From Cryptomeria japonica (taxonomy: Eukaryota > Streptophyta > Pinopsida > Cupressales > Cupressaceae), in the NCBI RefSeq assembly GCF_030272615.1, contig NC_081410.1, forward strand, positions 120,154,640-120,218,639: a stretch of DNA of 64,000 nt. Reading direction: 5' to 3'. Below are positions 1-10,470 of this stretch, piece by piece. The position numbers were made by a program, and so were the translations under genes. How positions within the stretch are numbered: position 1 is the first letter of the stretch; each line of letters opens with the position of its first letter. The notes beneath the pieces were generated by a model that worked only from the letters and a program-made list of their open reading frames with translations, was not told where the DNA came from and did not search any database.

Positions 1-1790
1 TCATATTTCTCCCTTAGGAAGGTAACCCACATCATTCTTGAATGGTCATCAATCAACAACATGAAATACCTATCACCCTGCAAGCTTCTCACTCTAGAGG
101 GACCACACAAATCAGTATGCACACGATTCAACAATCCTTTGGAATCATACTATTTTCTCTTATAAGTATTTCTTGTTTGCTTCCCTAATTGACATTCCTT
201 ACATACTGGATTAGAAGGCTTCATCAACCTAGGCATATCTCTTACTGCTTGAGTGAAACTTATCTTAACCATACTATCAAAATTTACATGACACATCCTT
301 CTATGCCATAACCAACTTTCATCAATCTGAGCAATCAAACAACTTTTACCACCAACATTCAAGTGAAATATATTTCCTTTAGTCTTAGTACCTGATGCAA
401 TCTCAGTTCCAAAGCTGCTCAAGATCTTACATTTACCATTCTTGAATTGCAAGTTATATCCCTTATCAACGATTTGACCAACACTCAAAAGATTATGATT
501 TAAACCTTGAATATACAAGACATCATCAGTATTATGCTTACCATCAAGAGAAAAGGAACCTCTACCATGGATCACACAAGCTTTGTTATCACAAAATCTT
601 ACCACACCGCCGTCATACTTTTCCATACTCACAAATTTACTCTTATCATTTGTCATATGATGAGAGCAACCACTTTCAATTACCCATTCATATTTCTCCT
701 CAACTTTAGCATCGAGGGATTTCTCCTCATTGATGGAGCTTGTAGATTCTAAATCTTCCTTGATAGCAATGAACACAATTTCATCTCCAAAATTTCCTTT
801 GTTAGACTCATCATCTGTTACACCTTCATCAACAACATAATAACACTTCTTCTGATATTTAGACTTATAAGGCTTAAATGGATTCTTAGGATTTCTCTCT
901 TTCCGGACATCTTGATGCAAAATGTCTTTTATTACATGAAAAAAATTTAAGAGGTAACTTTCCTTCATACTTACTAACACCTTTAGGCAATCTTCTAGCA
1001 ATAAGTGCTTAAAGATCCTCAAGGTCTCTCTCTTCATTTTCCATCTCTTTCTCATATCTAGATGTTCTAGTAGAACTTTCTCCCAGATCATATCTCTGCT
1101 TCCTAGAAATAGTAGCTCTGAATGCAGATTCGGTCTTAGGAAGAGAGTCACCAAATTCACTCAACTCAAAAGTAACAAGTTTACCAACCAACATGTCTTT
1201 AGTCACATTTGTCATAGTCTAGATCTCATCAATAGCAACAACTTTATTTCTGTAAGCAGGAGTCAAGGATCTCAACACTTTAGCAACAATCTCAGATTCT
1301 TCAAGGACTCCACTGACACATCTAATTCCGCACACAAGATCATTCAATTTTTGCATAAAAGAGTTAATATTCTCATCTTCACTCATCTTCAGGCTCTCAT
1401 ATTTTCCTTTCAGGCTCTACAGCTTAGCAACTTTCACATTATTGCCACCTTCATGCAAGGTCTCCAACTTTATCCAGATCTCATGAGCGGTTTCAAGATC
1501 CATCACATTAGTCATCTCAAATTATGTCAAGGAACTCAACAATGCTTCCTTGGCTCTAATATTATATTATGCTTCCTTTAACTCATCTAGAGTAGTAGGA
1601 CCATTCTAAGGAATATTATAGACATTCTTAGTGATCTTCCAGTACCCTTCTCCAATGCATCTCAAATGACATTGCATCCAGCTCTTTCAAAGAGTGTAGT
1701 TTGTTCCATCAAATCTTGGACTATCCTTGTTAAAAGCAAAGGTTGCCATCCCAGATTTGCTCAAGCGGTCAAGCTTATTTTGAAGGATCT
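1..1790 (-). pseudogene. Copia-A gag-protease-integrase fragment
   Basis: Degenerate Ty1/copia polyprotein read leftward and cut by the window edge. In coding order: gag remnant (about 1790-890) with a damaged zinc knuckle near 910-960 (first Cys replaced by Phe, the Ile-Gly pair lost); aspartic protease with active-site block ESGCSHHM (Asp of the usual DSG changed to Glu) near 640-690; the pre-integrase block WLWHRRMCHVNF near 290-320; then the start of the integrase core (FMLLIDDHSRMMW) at 1-75. The longest open stretch is 150-1160. Domain order gag-PR-IN is that of copia. The protease and pre-integrase blocks closely resemble those of the element at 62,077-62,680, so the two belong to one subfamily. 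RT and RNase H should lie left of the window. Confidence 0.9.
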
Positions 1791-1805
1791 AGCTTTGATA
1801 CCAAT
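1791..1805 (-). other. Copia-A primer binding site (Met-tRNA type)
   Basis: On the minus strand this reads AATTGGTATCAAAGCT, one base from the plant copia primer site TTGGTATCAGAGCT that pairs with the 3' end of initiator Met-tRNA. It lies directly between the LTR end and gag. Confidence 0.8.
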
Positions 1806-1808
1806 TAT

Positions 1809-3168
1809 TTGCAACAATGCAACAAACTGAGAGGGGGGGTGAATCAGTCTGGTCTAAAAACTTCTTCAACTTAAACCACAACATATATTTGATAATGAAT
1901 AGTTAATGCATAAAACAACACCACATCAATAAAATGCATAACACCAAGATTTTTGATGTGGAAAACTCGGTTAATGGAAAAACCATGGTGGGAACCTACC
2001 CCCAATGAGATAACACCTTGTTAGGAGTAAGTGAAATATTACAATGGGGAATGCACATGCATTCAGACACACTGCTCAAATTACAAAACTCGGAAGGGCT
2101 ACAACCCTGAGGGAAGGTTCACTACCTTAACAAGAAGTCTTACTAACTTACAAAAGCATTCAAATTATATGTCAAGAATCATTAAATGATGAAATAGCAT
2201 CTCAACATGCCCGAGTACGATTCTGGTTAAGCTCATTGTCTAATCTTCTCTGCAACACACTTCTTCACAAAAATTCTCACAACTTCTCACAATTTCACAC
2301 AGCTTCACTGCTACTGGATGATTATTAAATTAGTCACACATAGCATGATACCTCTCAATGATTATAACATATATTTATACAAGTCATCAACCTATAAAAG
2401 ATAGGTCGGCTCACAACACACTACATATTACAAAAATATAATCACACACGCTACAATAATGCATGCGGACCAAAACAATGTCGGCTAAGACATAGTCTGG
2501 ACATAAACATCCACTTCAAATATGAAAAAACTCCAATAATTATACCTCGATCATCTGCAACATGCTACACCACCACAAATGTCACATAATACGAAGAACA
2601 TCGCCAAATTAAAAAAAATATTTAATAATGAGCACAAAGATCAATGTAGACCACCAATACACATAGCACATGATCTAAGAATATTCACAAGCAATATGAG
2701 TCACACCGCAACAACTCGTATTACAAGAATCATCATCATCTACTTACCAAACCTCAAGATCATCAACATAATTTATTGTCAACCTAAAAGATTAGCTTGT
2801 GGATTTCCAAATCATGAACCAATCAAACTGATGACACACATCAATGTCCAAAACACATCCCACACATCTGCAACCAAATATATTTCAATTTCAGAGCACA
2901 ACATACAGATTCACCAAAACCTACAACACTGGAGAACTGAACAACAAACCTCAATACCAGATCACATAACTCGATCAAATCACTACGCGGACCTCTGAAA
3001 CTATAGTTGAATCAACTAGAGATAAGTATCTTGAAACCCATTAAACCACATCATGTCATCTGTAACATACAGGCTCAACCAACTCAACCAATATGACTGC
3101 AACACATAAATGCATATTGACTTCACATATGTTGACATCAATGACAACATATCAACCAATATGCAACA
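1809..3168 (-). repeat. Copia-A 5' LTR
   Basis: About 1.36 kb non-coding block next to the primer site. The end nearest the primer site carries the tract found in the other long copia LTRs here (minus strand: TGATTCACCCCCCCTCTCAG, 1829-1845). The far end begins TGTTGCATATTGG followed by a TTGTCATTGATGTCAAC block, also shared with those LTRs. A TATA-like TATAAATATAT lies near 2370-2380 on the minus strand. The short open frame 2579-2998 on the other strand is a by-product. The partner LTR and the second copy of the target duplication (probably TCTTG, 3169-3173) lie outside the window. Confidence 0.8.
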
Positions 3169-4374
3169 TCTTGTGAGAGTAGCCCTTGATAGTAGGTATT
3201 TGAGGGGGCCAATCTTCACAATGAACTTGGTCTTGTGACTAAGCATGTAGTGGGAAAAGCTTCTTGGTACTGAGAACAACTGTAAGGCATTCTCATTCTA
3301 TGGGAGTGTAGTTAAGCTCATAACCTACTAGTGTGCGATTGATGTAGTAAATAGCATGCTCTTTTCCTCGATCATCAGTTTGTGCAAGCAATACCCCCTG
3401 GGCCACTACGGTAGTTGAAATGTATAGAAGGAGTGGCTGTCTTGGAATAGGAGGTATCAATATTGGAGGAGATGCCAAATATTCTTTAAGTTTGTTGAAG
3501 TCTTTCTGCCATAGTCAATCCAATTGAAATTTGGTGTCTTTTCATAGGGGGTGAGAAAATGGATGGCACTTGTCTACAAGATGTGTTATGAATTGTCAGA
3601 TGGATTGAAGCTTACCTTATAGACTACAGATCTACCTGAGTGTCTTAGGAGGAGGCATTTCCATAATTGCTTTGACCTTTGCTGGGTCGACTTCAATTCT
3701 TCTGCGTGACATAATGAATCCCAATAGTTTTCTAGATGTAACACCGAAGATGCATTTCTTGGGATTGAGCCTTAGCTTGTTCTTTTCTAATCTCTTAATG
3801 GTCCTCCTTAAGATTGTAATGTGGCCAATTTATCATGGAGATCGTGCATATAGTCTTTCATGATGTCATGCAAGAGGTCATGGAAAATGGTAGTCATTAC
3901 TCTTTGATAGGTGGCACCTATATTTTTCAATCCAAATGACATGACCTAGTAGCAAAATGTTCCCCATGGAGTGGTAAAAGTTGTCTTGCGTTGATCTTTA
4001 GTGGCAATTTTGATCTGGTTATAGCCATAGAAACCATCCAATAAAGAAAGAATTCATGTCCATTTGTTAAATCCATGGTGATATCAATATTTAATAAGGA
4101 GAAATCATCCTTAGGGCATGCTTTGTTAAGGTATCTGAAGTCTGTACAAATGCATATGTCCCCGATGGGCTTTCCCATAGGTACATGTTTGAGACCCATT
4201 TTGGATAATTGATGGATCTAATGAAGCCAACATCAAGCATTTCCTGTAACTTCTCTTTGACCAGTAAATTAATTTGGGGTGCATCTTACAAAGATTTTGT
4301 TGGATAGGTTTTGCATTTGGTTTAATGGCAAGGTTGTGTGTCACTAGCTCTAGATCTAAGCTTAGCATGTTCAC
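3169..4374 (-). pseudogene. Gypsy-1 reverse transcriptase and RNase H
   Basis: Degenerate Ty3/gypsy RT-RNase H. The RT N-terminal part (4374-4126) has LDLELVTHNLA and KMHPK; the next frame (4199-3927) has GDICICTDFRYLNKACPKDD, the gypsy RT fingers/palm signature. Near 3900-3780 follow GLKNIGATYQRVMTTIFHDL and the catalytic box, which reads YMHD instead of YVDD, so polymerase activity is lost. RNase H begins near 3478 (PRQPLLLYISTT, then GKEHAIYYINRTL and YELNYTPIE) and continues in other frames to 3169, where it stops at the Copia-A LTR. Several frameshifts and stops. The CPKDD and IYYINRTL blocks fit non-chromovirus (Tat-like) plant gypsy elements, from memory. Confidence 0.88.
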
Positions 4375-4510
4375 GTAGGACCAAGCAAAATTTATCTATG
4401 CTTCTTTGAGGAAATTCATAATGTTTTTCTTTTCTTGGACTATAAGAGACTTAGCAACATGGACATTCTGTGGATTATCTTCAATACCCATGTTGATTGA
4501 CTCAATCTCT

Positions 4511-4967
4511 TCAATCAACATTGATGATCTTTCCTGTAATGGGGGGAACCATGGTAGGTAGGTCAAGGCCCTCATCTTCTAGCACCTGATCTAGATTTTC
4601 ATTAGAAGATATGTCCTTTGTTTTTACTTTTTTCATGTCCAAAGGCACCTTGGTGAGATTTTCAGCAAGGGGCTTTTGATTTTTCTTTTTTCTTTCACTT
4701 TTGTGACTAAGGGAATTGACTTGACTACCGAAGTATGCCTCCCAGTTGAGTTGGATTCCATTCAGTCTTGTAATCTTCAAGGTCTCACATGTTTATTAAT
4801 TCCAAGAGGGTATTAACATTAGCACCAATATCAAAAGTCGGTGGTCCTTTTTAGTCCGAGTCAATGAGTTCAGGGTATACAAGTGGCAGGTCTAAAGGGG
4901 TAGGAGTGACGAGGGTGATTTTGTTCATATAGGGGTCAGTTAGGTATTCAAAAGGCACTTCCTAAAA
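4511..4967 (-). other. Gypsy-1 linker between G-patch and RT
   Basis: Lysine/glutamate-rich degenerate reading frame (4780-4511, 89 codons open) between the G-patch-like segment and RT. It has no recognisable domain and presumably is a polyprotein linker. Confidence 0.5.
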
Positions 4968-5174
4968 TTACTCTTCATCAGAGTCATGAATGTTAGAGGG
5001 AGGGTTTTTTGGAGCACCAACAATGGTAACTTTAGGCACTAGGGAGTAATCCAAACTCCTATTGTGTTTGTATGAAGCCGATGAGATGGGTGCTTTTCTT
5101 CGTTGTTCCTTAGGTCCAAGACCATGTCCTTTGTAACCCATCCTTTCTATTATAGTTGCCACCTTAGGATACAT
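4968..5174 (-). pseudogene. Gypsy-1 G-patch-like segment
   Basis: The 68-codon open frame contains ERMGYKGHGLGPKEQRRKAP, which fits the G-patch pattern: a hydrophobic residue, then GY.G.GLG followed by a basic stretch. G-patches bind RNA or activate DEAH helicases and occur next to the protease in some retroviruses. Here the segment sits between protease and RT of the same minus-strand polyprotein. The flanking frames are shifted, so it is no longer fused to either neighbour. Confidence 0.65.
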
Positions 5175-5381
5175 TTATTTAGGAATGTATACAAGTGCTT
5201 CATTTTCTTCATTGTATAACCACGAGGTGACATCAACTTCAAGGATTTCTTCATCAAGTGGTCCCCACTATTAAAAAGTGGTTTTCTTACACTACATGGT
5301 AGGTTTCTTTTGAATCTCAATTTCCGTGGGCCTACCATAAGAATTTGGAGAGGGAGGGAGACCTCCCACATAAAATGTGTT

Positions 5382-6137
5382 CTAAAGAGTGTATTCTCCA
5401 TAGTCATTGTCTACAATCTTGACCTTGATCTCAGGTTGGGTGGAAGTGGATGCGACATTGGAGGTGTTAGATGGTAATGGTGAAATGGGTGTGTTGAGTG
5501 GATAATGGTAGTGATGTTTTCCTTCAAGGATTTTGTAGTATTGGAAGGAATAAGGATCAATTGGGAAAATGCTTTCTCTACATTTGTATGGAAATTTTAT
5601 GCATTGGTGGTAGATGGATGGAACAACTTGAATGGAATGAATCCATGAACAACCAAGGAGAATGTTGTAGAAGAGATCAAGGTCCAAGACTTGACAAGTG
5701 GTTTCAACTATTGCAGGGCCTACCTGAAGAGGCAATGTGATAGTACCTTTGGAGATCCATTTTGCATCATCATAACCCTCTTTTATGATCTTGCTAGATG
5801 TATCAACCAAATCTTCAAACATTCCTAATTGGTTGATCAATTTTTATGTACAAAGGTTTAGGCCAGATCTACCATCTATAATGACTCTCTTTAATTTGTG
5901 TTTATATACAATGGCTTCATTTATATGAAGGGATTTATTATGAGAGGGATCAACAAATGAAGTGTCTTTGGAGGTGAAAACTAGGTGATGCTGTGCAGCG
6001 AGATTACCTATTAGGGCATGGAATTGAGCAACATTTATATTGTCAAGGACACATGAATCTAGAAGAGAATGTTCAAGGATCTCTTTATGGATGGGCAAAT
6101 TCTTGAGAATTTCAATGATGGAAATTTGTGTAGACAT
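5382..6137 (-). pseudogene. Gypsy-1 aspartic protease region
   Basis: Two adjacent open frames. 6137-5844 ends with VIIDGRSGLNLCT, the retropepsin active-site strand with the Asp kept but the following residues altered. 5840-5382 carries GTITLPLQVGP and LDLDLFYNILLGCSWIH, the flap and C-terminal strands of gypsy proteases (usually YNILLGRPWIH). A frame break lies between them at about 5842. The region sits between gag and the G-patch-like segment, as expected for a gypsy polyprotein. Confidence 0.8.
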
Positions 6138-6227
6138 CTTTCCTAGGTGGTAAAGAATGTTTTAGCAATTGGAGGATGACGTGGAAGCTCATTGAAGAGG
6201 AGGATATCCTTGGATAGTTAGTCTCCC

Positions 6228-8428
6228 TTAGCAAGTGCTGACATTATAATCATTATTTAGAGAGGGAATGGAGGATGAAGCACCTTGGATGACTATCTTA
6301 GCTTGATTAGGTATGTTGGATAGTTGGGTAGGAGGGGCACCTTGAATGGTTACCCTGGGTCTGTGAGATGTTGATGCAAGGTCAGCTCCATGGATAGTAA
6401 TGGTATTGACATGAGTATCAACAAGTTCAATGTGACCTAGCAAGGAGTCAAATCCAGTAATGTTATTGGTATAGTCATAAGGGACTAAATGAGATGATGA
6501 GACTTTATCCTTACCATTCTTGGGGAAGGGGTCTTGATACAACTTAAGCTTATCATTAGAATTGTTAGGCTTAGCAATCTCAACCTCAACATCACCCTTT
6601 TCAATAAGGTCTTGAATGTAGTTCTTGAGTTTCATGCATTTTTGCGTATCATGACCTTGGACACGATGGTACTCACAATATTCATTCTCATTATACCATT
6701 GGGGTTTTAGTTGGTTTGCCTCATATGAACGTCATGGGAAAGATGATAGTGCCAGCCTTAACAAGCTTCTAGAAGACAACCTCAATAGGTTTGGCAAGTG
6801 GGGTATATTTGTGCTAAGGTTGATTATTATAATGGGAAGGTTGGCGAGGAATGGAGATATTGTTATGGGGTTTTGATTGGCTCTGTGAGTTGGATTTATT
6901 ATTGGTGGTGGTAGGCTAGGTTGGGATGGTTGCAGTCTGGACACATTTGGCATCGGTCACTCCATCATTGACAATATTCTTATTCTTAAAAAAATACCTA
7001 GACTTGTCCCTAGATGAGGAAGACCCCTAGGAATCTTTCTAATAAGGCTTTAGGATACCCTGTTCTAGGAGAATTCGCTCTAATTCTAAGCCTTTTTTGG
7101 TGACCATCTCAAAAGTTTAAAGACATTGATATCTCAAGGGACGATATGTTTTAGGGAGAAGATTGCATCGAAACAACTCAATCTGAAATGATTCTGGTAT
7201 GTCCCATGGGAATTTCCCAATAATATGTCACCACCTTTGCAAAAAATTGGCGAAGGTCTCTCCAATACTTTGCTTTGTATTGCATAAATCTATCATAGAG
7301 ACATAATTATCAATGTTGTATTCATAATGTGACATAAAATTTTCTATCGGGTTAGGAAATGACTTGATTGAGCCATGAGGTAAGGCTGAGAACCAAGCAA
7401 GGGTAGATCATTAAGACTCTTGGGAAAAAGTCATCGTAGGTTGACATCACTGTAGGAGACCTCTTGACAAGCAATGTAGAATTCTTGCACATGTTATCTA
7501 GGGTCACCTTTGCCTTTGTATTTTGTCAAATTTAGGCATTTTGAAATCGAGAGGGTATGGATCCACTGAGATGGAAGGATCATAAGGATAAGGAAAAATT
7601 TCCTCATACGTCTATAATTTTTTACAAGTCCCGTCCCTGAGATTTTTAATGAGATCCTTCATGTCCTGGACATCTCTAATATGGTCAGGCTATTGATTTT
7701 GAACTTTAGGAATGTATTGGCTTGAGTTAGACCCTAGGATATATGTGGACATAGCTAGTATACCACCGCTAATATACTGATAGGAGGAAGTGATCGAAGG
7801 GTGCAAGGTGGCAATGGCACTGATGGGAGGCAAGCCAACATTTCTATAGTTGGTGGAATTATGCAGAGGTACAAATGATCTGGGTGGTTTATAAATTGGA
7901 GGATCAAAAGTGCTAGTAGGAACGAAAATTATAGGTGGCAGATTAAGGATGGTGTTGAGCAGAGGTCGATTAGCGAAGTTTCCTTCCATATAAGTGTCAA
8001 GGATAGATCAATCAAAATTAGGAGGTAATTGAGCTCTCCTTGTTTGATAAGCTTAGTTAAGAAAGTGTTAGGATCTATTTATGACTTTATCAATCATTTC
8101 CTAATTGTACAGGTCATTAACAAAGGCCATCAAGTATGGAGAATGTCCAGGTTGGTCTGCATATTCTTTCTCTATTCACACATCATGATCAACATAGAGG
8201 TTGGGGTTGGGTAACTCACTACTTTGAGTGGCCTTCTTTTCTTTTTGAGAGTGAGTCAAGACCTTGCACGGTAACATTAAAATGGCAAACGAGAGGTGAC
8301 AAGTTGAAACCAAATGGATAGGTTTGATCAAGAAATTGATGAGATGATGCAAAATTATGACGAGGACAAGGACTTAACAACTTTGGATTATATTTTGGAT
8401 TGATTTGAAATGATTGGATTGGATTCAA
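6228..8428 (-). pseudogene. Gypsy-1 gag
   Basis: Degenerate retrotransposon gag. Reading leftward: an N-terminal region (8428-8219 and around 8130-8000), a proline-rich open frame (7989-7690), then the capsid-like core near 7600-7100 recognised by DPSISVDPYPLDFKMPKFDK, WFSALPHGSIKSFP and YNIDNYVSMIDLCNTKQSIGE. Near 6690-6630 is the Cys/His knuckle block EYCEYHRVQGHDTQKCMKLK, followed by the open frame 6635-6228. Many stops and shifts. No single start codon can be chosen because the N-terminal frame is broken. Confidence 0.82.
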
Positions 8429-8663
8429 TTTGGAGATTGGTCGTTGGATTAGGAAAAGATTGACTAGGATTAGGATGGTGCCTTGGTCCTTGGATTAGGA
8501 TTAGGCGTGGCATGGGGATTAGTTATATGGGCCACAAAGAAAGGTAACAACCAAGATAGGTCGAATTCAGATCTTTGGATTATGATTTATTTTATTAAGT
8601 CTTCTCCTACTTAGGATAGGCTAAGTTCCTAAGAAAGATTAGACAAAGATGAGGGTTTGGGTC
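8429..8663 (-). other. Gypsy-1 leader remnant
   Basis: Non-coding stretch between gag and the Copia-B 3' LTR, with many GGATTAGG repeats. Similar GGATTAG-rich sequence occurs at 25,380-25,440 on the other side of Copia-B, which suggests the same leader. Confidence 0.45.
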
Positions 8664-9091
8664 TGTGAGAATTTTCCTTTATCAACCCAAGATCAAGAGG
8701 CGAAATAAATAGAACATAAGAGAGAATAATTATGACAAGAATAAACTATATTCTTATCAAGATGCAAAATACCCAACTAAGTACAATGTATATGAGTTTT
8801 CTTATAAAGGCAAGGCCAATTGGATATGTGAACACACGATCATGACATGTGGCTCAATGAGATAAAATGTTGGTAGGAATAGGTAGGATAAATAATATAA
8901 TATTCCACTAAAGGTGGATCACCTACCAAAGGTGGAATGTGATAACAAGATAATACCACAAAAGGTGGAATTTATCCTACAAGCATCTTCCCTAGATGCA
9001 CACTTCCCTAAGTGTCTCATATGCAAACTACTATGAGATGCATTATCTCAAGTCAACTTAAGTAAAGTGTAATTATGAGACATAATTTACA
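8664..9091 (-). repeat. Copia-B 3' LTR
   Basis: 428-bp block that matches 24822-25251 along its whole length. On the minus strand it runs from TGTAAATTATGTCTC to AATTCTCACA, giving TG...CA ends. A TATA-like CTTTATAAG lies near 8810-8820 on the minus strand. Confidence 0.8.
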
Positions 9092-9431
9092 TCAACACGT
9101 CTCCTTAAGTGAAACTTAGGGGAATGTAGACACAAGCTAACAATGCAAGATGGGTCTCGGCTAATAGGCCATGTTAGGTACCCATTTACAAATCCAGTGC
9201 AATCTCTCACAAATGGAGAAAGAGAGAAAAACCCAATGGGAAAAAACTCCCCCCCAAAAGAGATATGAAAGAACACAATGCTCTCAAAGAATAATGATAA
9301 GGACAAAACTCCATGTGAGGAAAAATTCTCCCCCATAAGAGAGAAGAAGAGAGACCAAGTATCCCCCCCAATGTACAGTGTGCAACAATATTAGAAGTGT
9401 GAAACTAAATGAAGAAGTTTCTCCATGATCG
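9092..9431 (-). other. Copia-B 3' non-coding segment with purine tracts
   Basis: Between the unknown frame and the 3' LTR. The minus strand has four G-rich tracts (plus-strand C tracts at 9247-9255, 9328-9333, 9363-9369, 9444-9450) spaced 40-80 bp. They resemble polypurine tracts, although none directly abuts the LTR. Confidence 0.5.
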
Positions 9432-9974
9432 TCAAACAATGTTCCTCCCCTTAGGAAGAAACAAAACCAAAGGTGTATCCGTGAAGTCTCCCGAAACTTG
9501 AAAGAAAGATGTAGGAAGAAACCTCAAGATGTATGGAGTCTTTGAAAGATGCTCAAGTGTCCCCATGTTAATGTTGAAATTTGCCCCTTCCAAATTAGGC
9601 GTACTAGGTGATATTACTAAAAAAGAAAATAGTGGATCTAATGAAGATGAATGTAGAACATGATCCAAAGACTTAAAAGTCTCCTCTAAAGATAAAGAGA
9701 CCTCCTCCAAATGCTGTACATAAGTATACACAATCACATCAAACTCAAAAAAATGATCATGTAGAGAATGAACTAGAGGGTCAGAGTGTTCCCCTGCAAC
9801 AACTGAAGAAGGATCATCATCATTAAAGAGAACATGGATATCATAAATGACGTTTATCAAATCTATAATGTACGACTCCACAAACAAAACTGCAATGCTT
9901 GTCAAGTAGTCATCCCAAGGAACTATATCGGGAGGACAAGGTATATCCTGCAACATTGAATTGAAAAAATCCAA
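9432..9974 (-). CDS. Copia-B unknown 180-codon open frame
   Basis: Uninterrupted 180-codon frame in an otherwise decayed element, beginning MDFFNSMLQDIPCPPDIV. It is acidic, rich in Asp, Ser, Leu and Phe, with no Cys/His pattern, no clear membrane segment and no domain I recognise. It lies just downstream of the protease where integrase would normally follow. A short readable stretch upstream (about 10030-9975) joins it to the protease frame, so it may be the C-terminal part of a gag-protease fusion. Whether it is translated is unknown; openness by chance is possible at this length. Confidence 0.4.
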   Translation of the reverse strand: MDFFNSMLQDIPCPPDIVPWDDYLTSIAVLFVESYIIDLINVIYDIHVLFNDDDPSSVVAGEHSDPLVHSLHDHFFEFDVIVYTYVQHLEEVSLSLEETFKSLDHVLHSSSLDPLFSFLVISPSTPNLEGANFNINMGTLEHLSKTPYILRFLPTSFFQVSGDFTDTPLVLFLPKGRNIV

Positions 9975-10031
9975 AACTGTAGCATCATTAGGTGCAATAG
10001 TAAATTTGATATCAATTAGAGGAGATGAAAT

Positions 10032-10465
10032 TCAAGGCTCAAGTACTGGATCACATATGATAACACCCAAGTTCAAGTAACCAAAGTTATCCTCGATATT
10101 AGAATCCACACAATAAGCATGATAATCATCCAAATAATTAAACTCATCAATAGGAACAAAATTTGAAAAGGAGTATAATTGAGATGCATGATCCACCACC
10201 CCAGTAGAAATGATATCTCTACTCTCCAAGTCTCTAATGATAATTGAATCAGGTGTGAACTCCACAATCTTCCTTCTTTCCCCATGAGTGATTTGATAGA
10301 TGGAAAGAAGATTGTTTGTCAAGTGAGGTACACACAACACATCATTAAAGGTGTTATCCCTAATAGTAGTAGATCCTTTCCTAATCATATTCATATATGT
10401 ATGATTGCCCATCAAAACTGGTGGCATTTTGCAACTCTCAAATGAAGAGAATATAGACTCCAAAG
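10032..10465 (-). pseudogene. Copia-B protease, C-terminal part
   Basis: 143-codon open frame with FESCKMPPVLMGNHTYMN, KGSTTIRDNTFNDVLCVPHL and TNNLLSIYQITHGE, the body of a copia retropepsin. The frame then runs past the usual end (SQLYSFSNFVP) into acidic sequence with no GAG-pre-integrase motif (no WH.R.GH). Its N-terminal active site is 1.6 kb away at about 12086-12120, separated by the solo LTR 10471-12085. Confidence 0.85.
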
Positions 10466-10470
10466 ATGGC

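Noticed and set aside
2579-2998. 139-codon plus-strand open frame
   Set aside because: Lies inside the Copia-A LTR on the opposite strand; His/Thr/Ile-rich composition with no domain.
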